Below are positions 23,861-37,747 of a stretch of DNA of 64,000 nucleotides, piece by piece. The translations under genes and the position numbers were made by a program. The DNA is from Pieris napi (Eukaryota; Arthropoda; Insecta; Lepidoptera; Pieridae). The stretch covers positions 13,044,267 to 13,108,266 of the forward strand of contig NC_062243.1 in the NCBI RefSeq assembly GCF_905475465.1. Reading direction: 5' to 3'. The notes under the pieces were generated by a model. The model ran no database searches, was not told the origin of the DNA, and saw nothing but the letters and a program-made list of their open reading frames with translations. Numbering within the stretch: the first letter of the stretch is position 1; each line of letters starts with the position of its first letter.

Positions 23861-26800
23861 AAAAATATCCATGCATCATGAATATATCTGTTATCACAGA
23901 TAAATTAATTAAATCGAATAACATATCTTAAGGAAACTCAGTTTTTTTCTTACCTGTAGAAGATCCGACCACTAGCCAATACACATTTAAAACATAAATC
24001 ACAGTCACAGCAACGTGCATTAAGCCTCATAAATTTATCGTTTTCGCAGGATGTAAATATTCTCTCCATCATAAAGGCATGCGAGTCACCCCGACGACTT
24101 TCATCACCTTCTGAATATTTTTATATGTATTTGGCGACCCTCTGTCTCAACTTATGTAAATGTTGCCTTAACACTTTCACCGTTTTTCTCGCATTTGTCG
24201 ACAAATGCAGTACATCTGTATATCCTTTGGATATTGTTATTAACAAGAATTTACTATTAACATGAATATGAAAAATCTTGTTGTAATCTATGAATGTTGA
24301 ATTGAATCTGATCCTAGTTTTATGTGATAAAGCAAAGAAGTACAGTGGTATAAGGTAGGTATACAATTGATGTTCGTAGATATGTTTTAGTAATGATTAT
24401 TATTTATAAAATATAAATCTGTCGTAATAGCTTTTATAATCTCATCACATACTATCCAATTGTGTACTTTAGTAAGAACTTGATGGGTTTAATCAGCAAA
24501 AGCAGTTGGACTAAAATATAAAAGACCATATAAAAACCTTGAAATAGTCAAAGATATTAAAATTATTCTCACAAAAATCAGACTTCCCTACACAATAGTA
24601 TTGATGTCTGAATTAAAATGAGTTTCCTTAAAGAAATTCAATAACAAGGGATATTTTTGCATTAATTGCTACTCGCGTAGACAAAGAACGCATAATGAAT
24701 CTCTTGTCCGTCTCGGCTGATTTATTTCATGACTTCGGTTATGCAAATGGCATTAAGATTCAAAGACGTAGGTACTCCCCTAAGAAAGCCGCAATGATGC
24801 CAATCCTGGCTGAATCTTAATATTTTATGTTGTGTTATTCCTTTCCTTTTTCCTTCCTGATAATATTTACTTCCCACTTTGGCGCGTAATAAAAAAGAAT
24901 TATTGTTCATCGTTTTACAGCGCTTCGTTTTGCCGGATTCACTTTTATGAAGATTGAAAGAGTGATGCAATTCTGATTTACTTGTGGGAAGCTGTGCAAT
25001 TTTGTACGTCAGTTAATTGAACAAGATTTATGGGACTAAACAAACAGTAATCAGACTTCAGTACGGTAAAGCTGAATTATATTTTCCTTTTAAAATGAAT
25101 GAAGCCGCAGACGTGTTTTAATGTTTGTTCGTGTAAAATGTATTTTTTTAAATAAGCGAATTGAGCGCGTTAAAATTCAATATTTTCCGCACTCCATGAG
25201 CATCACACGTGATTAACAAGACCCCAGTGGTTTAGATACAAAAGTGGGAAAAAATCATCGAGGTGCGGCCAGGGAGTGATCGGGTCGATGATTGATCACA
25301 TCACTAATTGGTTGATGGATCATGGGCTACGGGGCACCTCACTACGTCTCAATCGGACGCAAAAAACGTTTTGTTCATACAAGCCTTACAGTTTTGTAAC
25401 ATGATTATGTTGTGGTTTTTTTACATGTTGTTTTGTTTATCTAAAAATTAATCTTTCTATATCTGATACAAAACCGTCAGAAGAAAAAAGAGTTTTGAAA
25501 ATATGTATTACTAACAAACGTACGAAAAAGACGCTCTTTAGATGCTGGATTGTTAACATCCTGCATCAAGGTAATATTGATATTGCCATAATCATTCCAA
25601 TTAAACATCAAGTAAGCCACCGAGTAACGTTATTTCCAAATAATAATTAAATTCCGCAGTACAAAGCAGAAGATATGAGCGGAACCTAATTTTCATAGCT
25701 GATTAGACTTACCCCACATGGGATCGTATGATTACGTCACGGGCCTCACTCTGACATCAATCTAAATAAACTTTAACGAGTTCCTTGGAGAAATATTATA
25801 AAAGTCCTTCTTTGTCGAAAATTAACAAATATCAATCTCGTGACTAAACATTTATTTTCAACACTGATGTAGGTGTTTTATTCTTCACGGGATTGCAACT
25901 GATAATAGTCGTAGACTAATGATATGGTATAAAAATTATAACATATATTGATAGGTACTTCTTATTTCCGCTGCTTCGCCGTATCAAAGGGCTTAGAAAT
26001 TCTTTTTGAATAAGAGATGTCGAATGAGTTAGCTCGTTAGTAGTTTTAGTATGCGTTACATACTCTCGAAAATGCAAAACATCAAGCGATGTTTTCATAA
26101 TCCATTGATTCACTTCAAACAGCCAATACGTACGTACTCGAGTTTCTTACGTACTTAGGTAACAAATGACCCGTTTAAACAATACGTCGAATGTACTAAT
26201 ATACGTACGGCATTAAAGTCGGTGCATATAAAAGCTGTCTAGAAAGTTTCTGTCGCTGGCAAGGATCGATACGACCGAGGTGGGTAGGGTACTCCGTAAT
26301 GAACAACAGCTAGTTGCTGACTAATTTGGGTTATTATGTCATTTGTGTTGGGCTTTTAGTGTGCTCTTTAATTGGAGGACGTTGATCAAACTTGGTTTCG
26401 TGTGAGAATGAGAATAAAAAGTAACATTAACGGATTGTTCCTATTTCTATTTCTGTCTTAGAACAGCTAGTAGTATTCAATTGTTTTTTAATTAAGCTAA
26501 ATCTTTTGAAATCAATTTGCTTGAGATTCACGACTACAGTTACACAATTTTTACGAAATAAGTTCCAAGATACTTATTTAAATTAAATATATATGGCTTA
26601 CTTAGAATTATTATTGTGACCGTCTTAAGATTTATATATTATTCTTGGGCAAAGTCTATAATCCCTGGCGATCTCGCGTGCGGGATATATCCAAGTTTTG
26701 GTTAATACATAATTGGGACCAAATCCCTATTGGATCCCGAATATAGAGGGACAGGTTTCTTAGTGCGTGTTCAAGGGTGAATTAATGAAATTAACCAATA

Positions 26801-29800
26801 CGGTAAATTACGGGAGAAAATGTGGAATTCAAATCAAAGTAATGTTGCAAGAGCAGTACCTGCAGTAGTAATCATATTTATATACTATATTAAAATTATC
26901 TACGATTATGTCAAACATTGCATTAGGGTTATCGACATATAGCCATTCATGTATAATTTATATTAAATGTGTTAAATATTAACTAAGCAAATGATTCTTA
27001 TATCATTTTATGTATCAGAGAGAAATCATAAATATTTCAAAAATTACCACAGTAGTTGTTTACATTTTTGATCAACACATAAATAATACATTTGCATGAA
27101 AACTTCTTCATTATGATTTGTACGTTATGTACGCACTTTTACGTCTGACGATGAAGTCAAAGGATGAATGCATTTGCAAATTAATAAAGTTGCCAATAAT
27201 AAGCAACTATGATTATTGTTTAGATGTTGTTCGTATTCTTTTGTGACAAATTATGTACCGTATCTGGCAACATGCCACTTAATGATAAGAAATACGTTTT
27301 TTTATGTTTATATTACATATTAGGTTACGTGTTTTGTTTATAACTTCTAAATTAAGAGTTTATATTTATCATAACCAGACCTGACTGACCTGACAAGCCG
27401 TATGTAGTGTTTGTGAAATGTTTGTTGACAGACAACTTAAAGATAATGATTATGTTTCAGCACAAAACAAGGGATACCTAACATTATCATCTGGTTATAT
27501 TGTTACAATTTTAAGAATATCCTTGCTTAACATAAAGATTATCAGTGTCAGCTAAAACGGATTCTTTCAGCGAATTAGATTATATTAGATATATATTAGA
27601 TTCATTCATGAAATATAAAACTATGTATGTTAAAAATTACATTGCCGCGGTTTTCGGCAGGTTTTTTATTATTTTCCTAATCATTAGTTAAATTGTTATC
27701 TAATATTTTTGTGTCAATACAGATGCAACCTAACACATCTCACTATTTACAATTTAGGCAGATAACCATTGTATCACAGCCACCAGCAGTAGTCATCAAG
27801 AACTAGGAAGAGAATGACCAGTCTCAATGCTTACCACAATTATTGTTAAGAAGGAATATTTAGCCGAGACCACAAATCTATTTGGAACACAGTTGGACAA
27901 CTGGATAACCTAAAAGAGTAGGACAACTAAAAACTAATTCAAACCCAGCCTCACAAAGAGCTATTTTATTACATCTACTTTTAGAAGATAAAAATAAATA
28001 ATAAGCTTAATAAGTACTTCAACGAAACATGCACATAATAATAAAAATAATAATAGTTCATACATACAATGTGTAGGATGTCTTCTTCAGTTTTACTCAA
28101 GTACAATCCAAAACCTTAATGCTTATTTATAAAAATATAGAAACCTTAATTGGACTTTGCTAAGAAATCGTTCATTAAAGATAGTGGAAATGCAATAATT
28201 TGAAAATATTTGCACTATCGTGTCTTTCTTTCTCCAGGGGCCTTGTCGTTGATATGGACATACTAATGTGGTATTATTGATCAATAATAGGTACCTGGAA
28301 TTTTGGAATTTTGGACTTTTGGTATTCTGAAATTATAATTACTTACAACTTATATAAATACTAGTAGTTTACTAAAAATATGAAACTTAATCAAGGATAA
28401 TTTTGAGGAAACTACCTCTCGCTCTACGTCTGCAGGAGACAAGGCATGATCAAGAATGCATCGAAATATTCTCTTCGATGTTCTGAGATAAAAAATCAAA
28501 TTTTATTGCTACAAATAATCAAAAGGTTTTCCCGAAATATATATAAATTGACTTGAACTTCGCTAAACAATTGCGAAATCGCCGAGGAAAGAGCAACTTT
28601 TAATTTAACGTAGAAATACGACTTCCCTGCCAATTTTTAATTCACGTGAAATGTCAGGTGGCATTATAAGAATACGTGTCGAATTTTAGTTCCAAATGTA
28701 CACAATCTCACTTGAGCGGCGTTTTTGTCGCGGTTATTGTTTATCAGAACGCCAAATCGTAAAACGACTCCTTCGAGTTTGAAAAGTGAGTTACAGAAGG
28801 CAGAAGAGTACTTATCTGTACGAACGCAATAGCGTTAAGAAATCTATTTCTTATACAAACAGTCTCATCGTAGCAAATATTCACCGAGGTATGTCTACGG
28901 CGTAGCATGCAACTACTGGGGAGTTATTGGCTGTACGCTTGATAATCTTTTTTCTTGTGAACCCGATGAACAGAACAGAGATGATATTTCCAGCATTTAA
29001 AGTATATTATTGTTAAAATAGACTGAGAAGTAGTCTCAGTGAATGAAATATAAAAGCCGATGAAATTATTATTCAAACGCTAATATTTAGTTTATGCACA
29101 AGCCCAGTTCGTGTTCTATATAATTTGTGAAACCTTAAGTGATTTTAATGTTGGAAACTTTCATGTTTTAATAAACTTCAAGCTCGAGCGCTTCTATATT
29201 AACCTCTGTAACCGACTGGTTCTTTTCATACAATCTAAAGTGTTTTCTGTGCGCTTCTGTTTTCATACCGCAATTAAACTGCTGTTAAACTTCTTGCAGG
29301 CAGTGTTTGCCGAGCACCTGAACGGCCCGTGAAAGTTGTTCGGTACTTCGTGTTTGCCTGCTAATTATCTCAGCTTCTATGAATCAGCGAACAAAACGCT
29401 GACCCGACCGGTCAAACGCGGCTTAACCGTTTCACGGCTCTATTCAAGTATGGTTTCCGTCCCCGTAACCATAGTGACCGCCTTCGCTATTATTTCATTG
29501 TATCAACATTCATATCGACATCACGTGTAGCGGCTCGCTTAAACGAGGGGAAACCGAAGCCAGATTTGTCAGGTCTCCTTCCAAATTAGACTCCGCAGTC
29601 CGGCATTGGCACTTCACGCGTTTAAAATCAAAAGCTTGAAGGGTTACGTAATCCGGACCTTTTTCGGCGCGACTTGTGTTTGTGTGCACGTCTCGTCTTT
29701 TGTCACGTATTCTTAATTAAGGACCGCTGGCTGCCGAGCGACCCCACTCGTCACATTTTCATATTGATTGTAAGAGGGCTTCCCTTATATGTCTTTTTGT

Positions 29801-32800
29801 CGATAATTATTTTCATCTTTAGGATATCGAAAAACAATAAATGATTTAAATACAAACAAATCTATGGTTTAAGAGAATCCCAATAGAATAAAAATCACGT
29901 AACGTCGCCCCTCTATTTGCGAATAGGAAGCTGAGCCTAATAAACCGCCGCTTAACCTCTCACAACAAAGCCGATACAAACGGAGTGACATCCCGTCTAA
30001 AGAGATTCCGCGAAAAAAAGCCGCCGGTGACGTGTCAAAGACACCGCGAGGGGTCCTCTTTGTTGCCTCTTGAAATATTTTTTAAAGCTTAACTCCTTAG
30101 CGAATTGAGAGATTAAGTCCTTTTTGAAGAGGCAACCGGTCCCCGGGGTCGCGCGTGATCATTCCTTCAGATCTCATTTCCGCGAATGCTCTATTTGATT
30201 GTTATTTTTGTTACTTTTCTGATTTTGTCCGCTCGCCGCCGGGATTTGAAGTGACAGTTGACACTTTTCACTAGAGCGCGATAAGTGTTTTTCAACGTTT
30301 TTCTGTAAGCAGCTTTGTTAGTGTTTCGCTACGTAACGAGCAATCGCAAATACAGACCGTGCTGTCGTAGTACTGGGTATTTATATTTGAGCCGAAGCGA
30401 CCTACAAACCCACATTGACGATTAATGCGCGGGCTTCAAAGTGGACAAACGCGTGGACCGCACGTTAAGCCGCAAGAAAATATGTAAATTAGCATAAGGC
30501 AGTAGGTAAGCGCCGTAAGCCGTGTAATTATTCACATCGGATTTGCAAATCGCGCCCGGAGCGTTCCGTTTCCGCACACGCGAATTAAACTGACCCTTAG
30601 CGTGCGTTTAAATCAAAACACATGTGCTGAGAGCGGGTTCAGGCGGCCGCTGATTTTGAGATGAGGGCATCCCCTTTTTGCGGGTCCCTGCGTCGATTCC
30701 TTGGCGGGCGATGATCGATACTTCACCCCCGCCGGCGGCCGCGACCCTCCTTCCCTCGCTCTTAATTAGGACTCGGAATCTGCGTCGGACACACACACGC
30801 ACACCGACACGACTATAATGTTAATCAACTTTCATTATGCACTAAGGAATTATATGGGCACGCCTGAGGAGTGATTATCCGCGTAGGCCGCGACCCTGCC
30901 TAAGAAATCATACTTTATGGGTACCTCGCCAACTAGGCAGTCGCATTAGAATTAATGGCGCTTATATCACGACGAAGCCATTGTACCTCATCTAGAGTTG
31001 AATTCATATCATTAGAATAAGAAGACTTTGCTTACTGCTTAGATTCATAGTAACACCCCAACACACTAGGAACCAACATTTAAAAGATTAAAAGCGAAAT
31101 TAGTGACATGTCATAAAGCTGAATAGTCCTTTAATCGTCCAAGACTGTGTCGGGCCTGGCTCCGTATTGAGTAATCTACGGTTATGAGGATAAACCTCCA
31201 ATAAATCTTTCACTTAACCCACCCTTTAATTAAGGCGTGTAATAAAATTTAATTGATCAAAGCGGATAGTTTGCCTATCAGCCGAGCTTGTGTAGTAGTT
31301 ATGAAAATAATACGTCATAATTCGATATTAGTTGATACACCCCTTCGCAGGTGAGCAAAGTCCTAAATTTCGTCAATTCGAATAAGGTTTCAATTGTTGA
31401 CAATTTGGTAACAAAAATAATGATCAAAAACTGTATAAATTCCATTCCGTTAATATGAATCAATCATTCAAGGGCTCATTTGATTAATGAAAATTCCTGT
31501 TTCATTTTCTCCTCGCACGATTTATTTATTGTCTTAACTCTGCATCTGACAAATTTAACAAGACACATTCACCAATATACACTTTACAGAACATAAAGCA
31601 TCAAGTTATGCTGGTGGAGTGTAATATGTTGGGATTTTCACGGGCCCTTCAGCTAATGCAATAGATGAGGTGTTCTCATTAATAACAAAGAACGTCGGGA
31701 CCAGCGGGTTGCCGCGGGTTACTCCAACAAATTAATAAGATTATTAACTCCTTCCGACAAGTCATTCTTTCCCAACGTATGAACGAAGTATGGTTTTAAC
31801 GCTAATTACTTGGAGAAAAAGACGTGACTTTCCGCTCACTCGTTAATAATCTCGACTTCCGCGAAGATCTAGGGATAAATATCAGCCCCTTGTTTTATTT
31901 GCTAAAGTCTATGTTTAACGAGACTTTATATATTTTGATTTTTTAGAAACGTCTTAGATATTTGCGTCATCAAACAACAGGCTTAAAATAAAAGCCTCAA
32001 CCCACGTTGGGCCCATCCAAAACATTTAGGCACATGTGATTGATTGTAAATGAAGTAGGCGAGGGTGATAGTTATTAATGACGCTTGGCTCCGCCCGCAC
32101 TTCTTTATTTACCCACTAACACCTATTAGCAGTCGTCCGATACACTACCTCACAATATATCATTCTGAATCGTATCAATCAATTTGCCAAATTATAATCT
32201 GACGTCTCACCCCTTTAATACGCGTCTTAATATATATTCGCTTCGACATAACTCATTTCTTATTAAACTTAAATATACCGAGATAGCTTTGAGTAATTAA
32301 GCTTCTAAATCGCTGCCAGCGATAGGAGAGGCTCTTGTTTTATTTCAATTAAATTCCAATCGTAAAGAGTTTTCAACCACAGGAGTCACTCTATCTTCGA
32401 CGATTTAAACAGATGTCGTGTTAAGGAGGTCCTCTCGGAATATTCGTTTGGAATTTAAATTGCAAATTCGTGCGGCGGCAGGTGCAGCCTCGCGATTGGA
32501 ACACACCTCTCTTTCTAAGCCGTACTATACAACCTCCGTCTCGCTCGCGGGATCTCTCGAAATCAACGAATAATGAACGTCAACAAATAAAACTCGAGCG
32601 TTACTAATTACTGGGTCCGTTTGAAGGAGAGGTAATCTTTGCACTTTATTTCGAAGAGGAAATCTCGAAGCTAATGGCGTTAATTTAAAAGCGGCCGATG
32701 ACTGTGATTTTTCTCGGCGTGAACTTTTCAACTGAAATATCGATGGTACAAAAACGCTTTCGTTTAGCCGTTTTGTCTTTTGTGATCGTTTGACGAATGA

Positions 32801-34113
32801 AACTCGCCCGGAAGTGATATCTTACGCTTTTATAAAGGCCAAAAGTAAACAATGGAAGCAGTTCTAAATTAAACTGGTGTATTTGAATTGTATTATAGTC
32901 TGTTTGGGCAGGCCGATCACGGAGCGGCCTGGTCTTAATGAATGAAGAAATTCCGAACCACCCTTCACACATCCCTTCTCCCTCGCATAGATTGTAAAGC
33001 GGCCGAGCTATTTTTCTTTGATTACTTGATACTCTAATCTAATTTTGATGTGAAAAGAAATAAAATTAAATTTGTCGTTAATCTTCGTCGTGTCCCCGTC
33101 TTAGGAGTAATTAGCTCCGCGCTCCGTGGCTCCCATCAATCCGCTCCCCTGCCCGCTACCGAATCGATAATAATTAATTATTTTTGACATAATCACAGCC
33201 TAAATCCATTCTGTTTTTGCTAATTCACGTCCCCACAATATAACGGAGCGTTGCTTTTAAGGCCGGTCGGATGAAATTGATAAAAAATAAATAAGGCACA
33301 ACTTTTCCGCAACTCAAACAGATTTGAGGATGGCTAACGTTGCTAGATATCGGGTGATAGATTGACTCTTTTATCATTTCATTGAATTAGAAAAAAACAA
33401 ATAAATAAAGCACAATATCAAACAATTAAAAAAAATACATTTTAAATGTTATTAATTCAATTTTTAAATAAGATTTTTTTACGCTTTGTGAACTATGTAG
33501 ATATGCAGATGCTTTTACGTATTTTTAAAGTTTTCAACTCAATTCTAAACCCTATATTTCGAGAAGAAGTCCTTTGTGTGAGCTGAAGGAAGCACGTGAC
33601 ATACAAACACAAATACTGTAGTGACATGGGACCGCTATCAGCCATACAATTGGACACTGAGTCAATATTGTACCGACATAATGGTCTAAGATTTCAATGT
33701 TAGTACTTGCAACGTTTGAATTTGAGTGTTGTAGGCAATTCAGAGACATCCTTTACTTCACTTTCAATTCACATGTATAATATATACAAAATTACTTAAT
33801 TAAATAAAAGTGATTCAACTTTTAATATTTCAAGTAATATTATTAAAATAAATAGATGTTTTTGTACCACAAAGAACGGTTCGGTCGGTGGCCGTCGATA
33901 CATAATCTTATACTAGAATAAGTCCTGAGTACATACCTCGTTGTACTGCTCCTTACAAGGAAGAAAGGCACACAATTAGGTACGTCACGTAAGGATTTGG
34001 AGAAATTATTAGTTTGGAAACAAAGAGAGGTTAGAATGATGCTGTACCTTACCTTACAATAATAGTTCACGAACACGCACAAAACACTCGCTATAAAAGT
34101 CTAAATTACATTA
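23861..34113. other. Long noncoding interval
   Basis: No gene or named repeat supported over about 10 kb. The first two thirds is AT-rich. From about 28560 to 31000 and again at 32300-33250 the sequence is GC-richer, with CpG-containing patches (for example 29290-29620 and 30600-30800), and contains only short motifless frames. These islands resemble the repeat-free blocks seen in introns of regulatory genes, but conservation cannot be judged here. Confidence 0.4.
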
Positions 34114-34440
34114 GAAAAAAACTTTAGAGGTGTCAAGGGACACCCGGATGGAACGAAATTCCTTTCGATTAATTTATATGTTAATTGGTATCATAACAGT
34201 ATGATAGATTTTCTCGACACCAATCTTACGACGAAAAAAAAAAGCCAACATCACGAGGTGTTCCCAGCCGGTCACCCATCCAAGTACTGACCTCGCCCGA
34301 CGTTGCTTAACTTCGGTGATCGGACGAGAACCGGTGTATTACAATAGCAAATAGCAAAAAAGTGTCGTGACAACTTTTCGTAAGAATTTTTTCCGTCTAG
34401 CCCCCTTTCACAACGCGCGATAAGGAACTTCATTCCAAAA
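34114..34440. mobile_element. Small nonautonomous element, divergent copy 3, carrying a 5S-like segment
   Basis: The left end has the same layout as copies 1, 2 and 4: an A-run, a short GTGTC...GACACC hairpin, then GGAACGAAATTCCTTTCG. The right end has GTCGTGACAACTTTTCGTAA, then TTTTTTCCGTCTAGCC and GCGATAAGGAACTTCATTCC, which parallels TTCGTGACGTTTCCGTAAAA and CTAAAGAAGTTTCACTTC of copy 1. The middle differs and contains a 5S rRNA-derived stretch on the minus strand (34244-34348). The family assignment rests on this end-by-end correspondence and is an inference. Confidence 0.55.
34244..34348 (-). pseudogene. 5S rRNA-derived segment, 5'-truncated
   Basis: The reverse complement contains AATACACCGG, GGTTCTCGTCCGATCACCGA, AGTTAAGCAACGTCGGGCGA, GTCAGTACTTGGATGGGTGA and GGGAACACC, ending in GTTGGC. 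This is the animal 5S rRNA from about nucleotide 22 to the 3' end, including the whole internal control region (A box, intermediate element, C box). The first ~20 nt are unrelated, so the 5'/3' terminal helix I cannot form, and it is not a functional 5S gene. On the minus strand the 3' end runs directly into a run of eleven T, which is a Pol III terminator. It sits inside a mobile-element copy, so it may serve as an internal promoter of that element rather than being a stray pseudogene. Confidence 0.85.
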
Positions 34441-35785
34441 CTAAAAATCTATACTACCAGGTTTATTTTATGTAAACCATTCGGAATGGCGACTCCGTTG
34501 TATTAACAAAGAAATACGAGATGATGCCCGTTCCACAAGACAGATTGACAGGAATAAAACATTATCGTTCAGCATTCATAATTATAAGAATAAAATATAA
34601 GTGTTAAGATTCTTGAAAAATATATTTCTTATACATTTACTAATCCTATAGACATACGAAATTCAAATGCAAGGCCAAAAATACATAGTAAAATTATGTA
34701 CACTTGGGGCGCTTTCGGGCCGTGATTAAAATCGTCCAGGCATACACAACGAGACCGGTATGTTTGAATACTTTCCAACTTCTCCTGGTCGAGGGTACAC
34801 CTGATGTTTATTACGGCTAAGACTGAGCCACTTGAACGCTGTTTGTTTAGGCCTGACCCACTTAGAATACACGAATAATATTCCGTATAATCGATATGCG
34901 AGAGGTAATTGAGATGATGCATATTTTATGAGCGATTTTCTTTTTGCGTTTGAAGGGTTCAAATATTATGTAGAATACAATATCCACTTCCATTTTTCAA
35001 CACAGTATACGATTTTCTTAACTAAAAGCATTCGACGATTTCATATTCACAACAGCACCCATATCCAAAGCTCGGATCACTGATAGTGACGTCTCCATAA
35101 TTAGAATCATCTGATTTTGTACTCGGAAACTTAGTGAATTTAAATATATACTACCTGCGGTATCCTTATTATTTAGACGGAGATATTTTGCTTTTCACTA
35201 TTTTTCAATAAACCAAAAGTTTCTCGACTGAACTGTAAAAAAAGCATGATTAGTTTTTAATAGCTTTACTATAGGTACCTAGTTTTATTTCACCTGTATA
35301 AACGCGGAATAAATATGTTTAAACCTTAATCTAAATATAGCTTACGTGCTGGACGTACACATGCTAATGCAAGAAGTTTTTAATTAAAACCGTCCGTCGT
35401 TAAGAGGCTACGTAATGGCTGATCCTCGAGAGGGACCCGATATTGGGTGCGTAGAAAGCCAATGTACAAACATATTTAGGTCCGGTGTTCGAAGCTAATC
35501 ACCAAACGGGTAAAGACGCCTGTGTACACAATGCCTTGTACCCCTTTCTTATTATTAATAACTAAGAGGAAGCCGCCTTCACTAAATGTTATATATTAAC
35601 TGAGTGTGTATACTGTATGTATTACGTTATCATTAAATAAGATTATTTCTATTCTATGATATTTATATTCTATTCTAATTTACAATATATCTGATTAATT
35701 CACATTTCATTAGGAGTTTTCTATATCCAGACGTATAGTAAAAAAAATTACACAAAATAAAACTTAAAACTATTTTTGTTTTCAG
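34441..35785. other. AT-rich noncoding interval ending in a splice acceptor
   Basis: Nothing recognised except the pyrimidine-rich acceptor TTTTTGTTTTCAG at its right edge, which belongs to the candidate exon that follows. The 97-codon minus frame at 34629-34922 has no motif. Confidence 0.45.
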
Positions 35786-35820
35786 ATGCAAGAGACTGCG
35801 ACGACGACAGCTCAGACAGG
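35786..35820 (+). CDS. Candidate 35-nt internal microexon
   Basis: The block follows TATTTTTGTTTTCAG and is followed by GTAAGTAAA. Both splice signals are near consensus, and the block is GC-richer than its AT-rich flanks. Following the 2281-2320 exon in phase 0, it would read (N)ARDCDDDSSDR, an acidic serine-rich stretch, and leave the frame in phase 0. The other two frames are also open, so phase cannot be decided. A donor one base earlier is possible but less consensus-like. No protein family is recognised. The 33.5-kb spacing from the other candidate would be a very long intron, plausible for a large regulatory or neuronal gene. Confidence 0.42.
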
Positions 35821-37747
35821 GTAAGTAAATATTAAACCGTGTAAAAAAAGTGACGATCAAACCCACTCGAGTCTCCCCGTAATACAAACTTCGCAGTCGC
35901 CTTTATGGCCTCGGCGACTTTGGCGGTCGGAAAAGTGCAAGCTTGTTTACTCATATATCAGTTGAATTACAACATTTCTTTGTGATAAGCCGACTCCCTC
36001 GCTGCCAATAAAGTGATTAAGTCTCAAATCGCTTTGTCGCCGCTCTCGACTTGATATATTGACTTCGAGATTTCGGTCACGACATGTGGGAGTTTATCTT
36101 TATTTCAATCGGGAATGAGCTGTTTCAAGCTGTGTTTGCTATAAATTAAAATCGATTGTATCCACGAGCATTCGGTAGATTTTATTAAATCATAGTTTTA
36201 TCATATGTTTAATATTTACATAATTTAGAGCAGTAACCTTCCCAAAACCACTATTCCCTACCCACAGCTACGTTTATAGCCATGATAAGTATCGGCAGAC
36301 TTGACCATGCATTCCTAAACGTAAACAAATCCGAAGCCAAATAGAAAAACATTAGCTTTTCGACCCTCGCTAGGTATTATCAGAACAATGTATAGCTATT
36401 ACAAATAAATTGCCGTTCGAAATCGGTCCATGTTATAAATTTCATACGTGCTGAGAAATGACATACGGTATTATTTATTACACAGGTTTTTTCGGGAAAA
36501 TACAAAGAAGACATTGTGCTGTAATTGAGCTACCTTTTATTGGGGCACGCTATACGTTTCACGACGATTTTCCGTGTTAAAAGAAAATGTCTGTATTATT
36601 TTTGACATGTGATGTTATTACAGCTTGTAGAAACATACTGAACATATTCTTGGAAGGCTTGTCGTCGATTCAGCTACAGAGTACTTATCAAAAAGGCTTT
36701 TATAGATACAATTTGATTAGTTTTATTTTTTTCAATTTGGAATTACTCTTATATGTTATTATTATAATTGTAGAATTTAATCTAAATGAAACAACACAAA
36801 GGTGAGCAACAATTCAATCACTTGAGCCAATGAACATTAACATCTGTCAACTAGTAATTTAGCTGTTACGAAGCGTGTTTACAACGCTTCCGTTCTCATC
36901 GACATTAACGGGTGGCGCCATTAACCCTACAAATGACACTAAAATGAAATCTATTCATTTCCTCACAGAGTCAATCGTGGCACAGATATTGTTCAATTTC
37001 ACGCAATAGGAACATTAGTTCCGAATTCGGATTCATTTGCTATCTTGGCTTATTAAATGCTTTTTGTTTGTTTCATAGCGATAAATATTAGATTTTAATT
37101 TCCAGTGATTAACAATTTTTTTTGGAAAGTAGGTTTATTTCATTTTTATAGAAAAAATGAACCAATAGACTCCTATAATAAATTTAAGTCCATGAATGGG
37201 TTAATAAGAGTGCGCAAGCAACATTCTTCAACAAGAACCAAAGTCAAAGACGCGTTATTATTAAGTATTTTTCAGTCGACCTGGATTCTTAACACAAGTA
37301 TACTATATTTGAATTCGCCTACTGGTTAGACCGACCAAGTTGAGAAAGTTATCTTAAACTTTCAAATGCCCATGCTGAGCTATGAAGCTAGTATGCATGT
37401 GAGAAGAAAAAAAAGGCATCAACTGACTCCATTGGATATGTATTTACATTCTTCCTCTAGATTAAATGGATGCATAAAGTGTGACACATCGATTGCTTTC
37501 AATCAATGTCCCAATACTGTAGATATTTCGATATACTGAACGAAACCGTGTTACTGAATGGGTTAATTTGTTACGATGTTTATCCGGTTTGACCCCGGGT
37601 CCAATTTTACTGCTTCAATATGATCTATAGCTAATTAATTACCCGAGGGAGTAGATCATTCCACATACGACATGATATAGACTTAAGCTGTTATTCAAAT
37701 ATTAACAGCCGAAGTCATACGTTAACGTTAACTATTGTAGATACATA
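35821..37747. other. AT-rich noncoding interval
   Basis: No gene or named repeat supported. The direct repeat TACATA at 37742-37747, next to the inverted-repeat element, is matched at 40047-40052. Confidence 0.45.

Noticed and set aside
27772..27794. miR-2-family-like sequence TATCACAGCCACCAGCAG
   Set aside because: Only the first 11 bases match the family and no complementary arm that could form a precursor hairpin is visible nearby.
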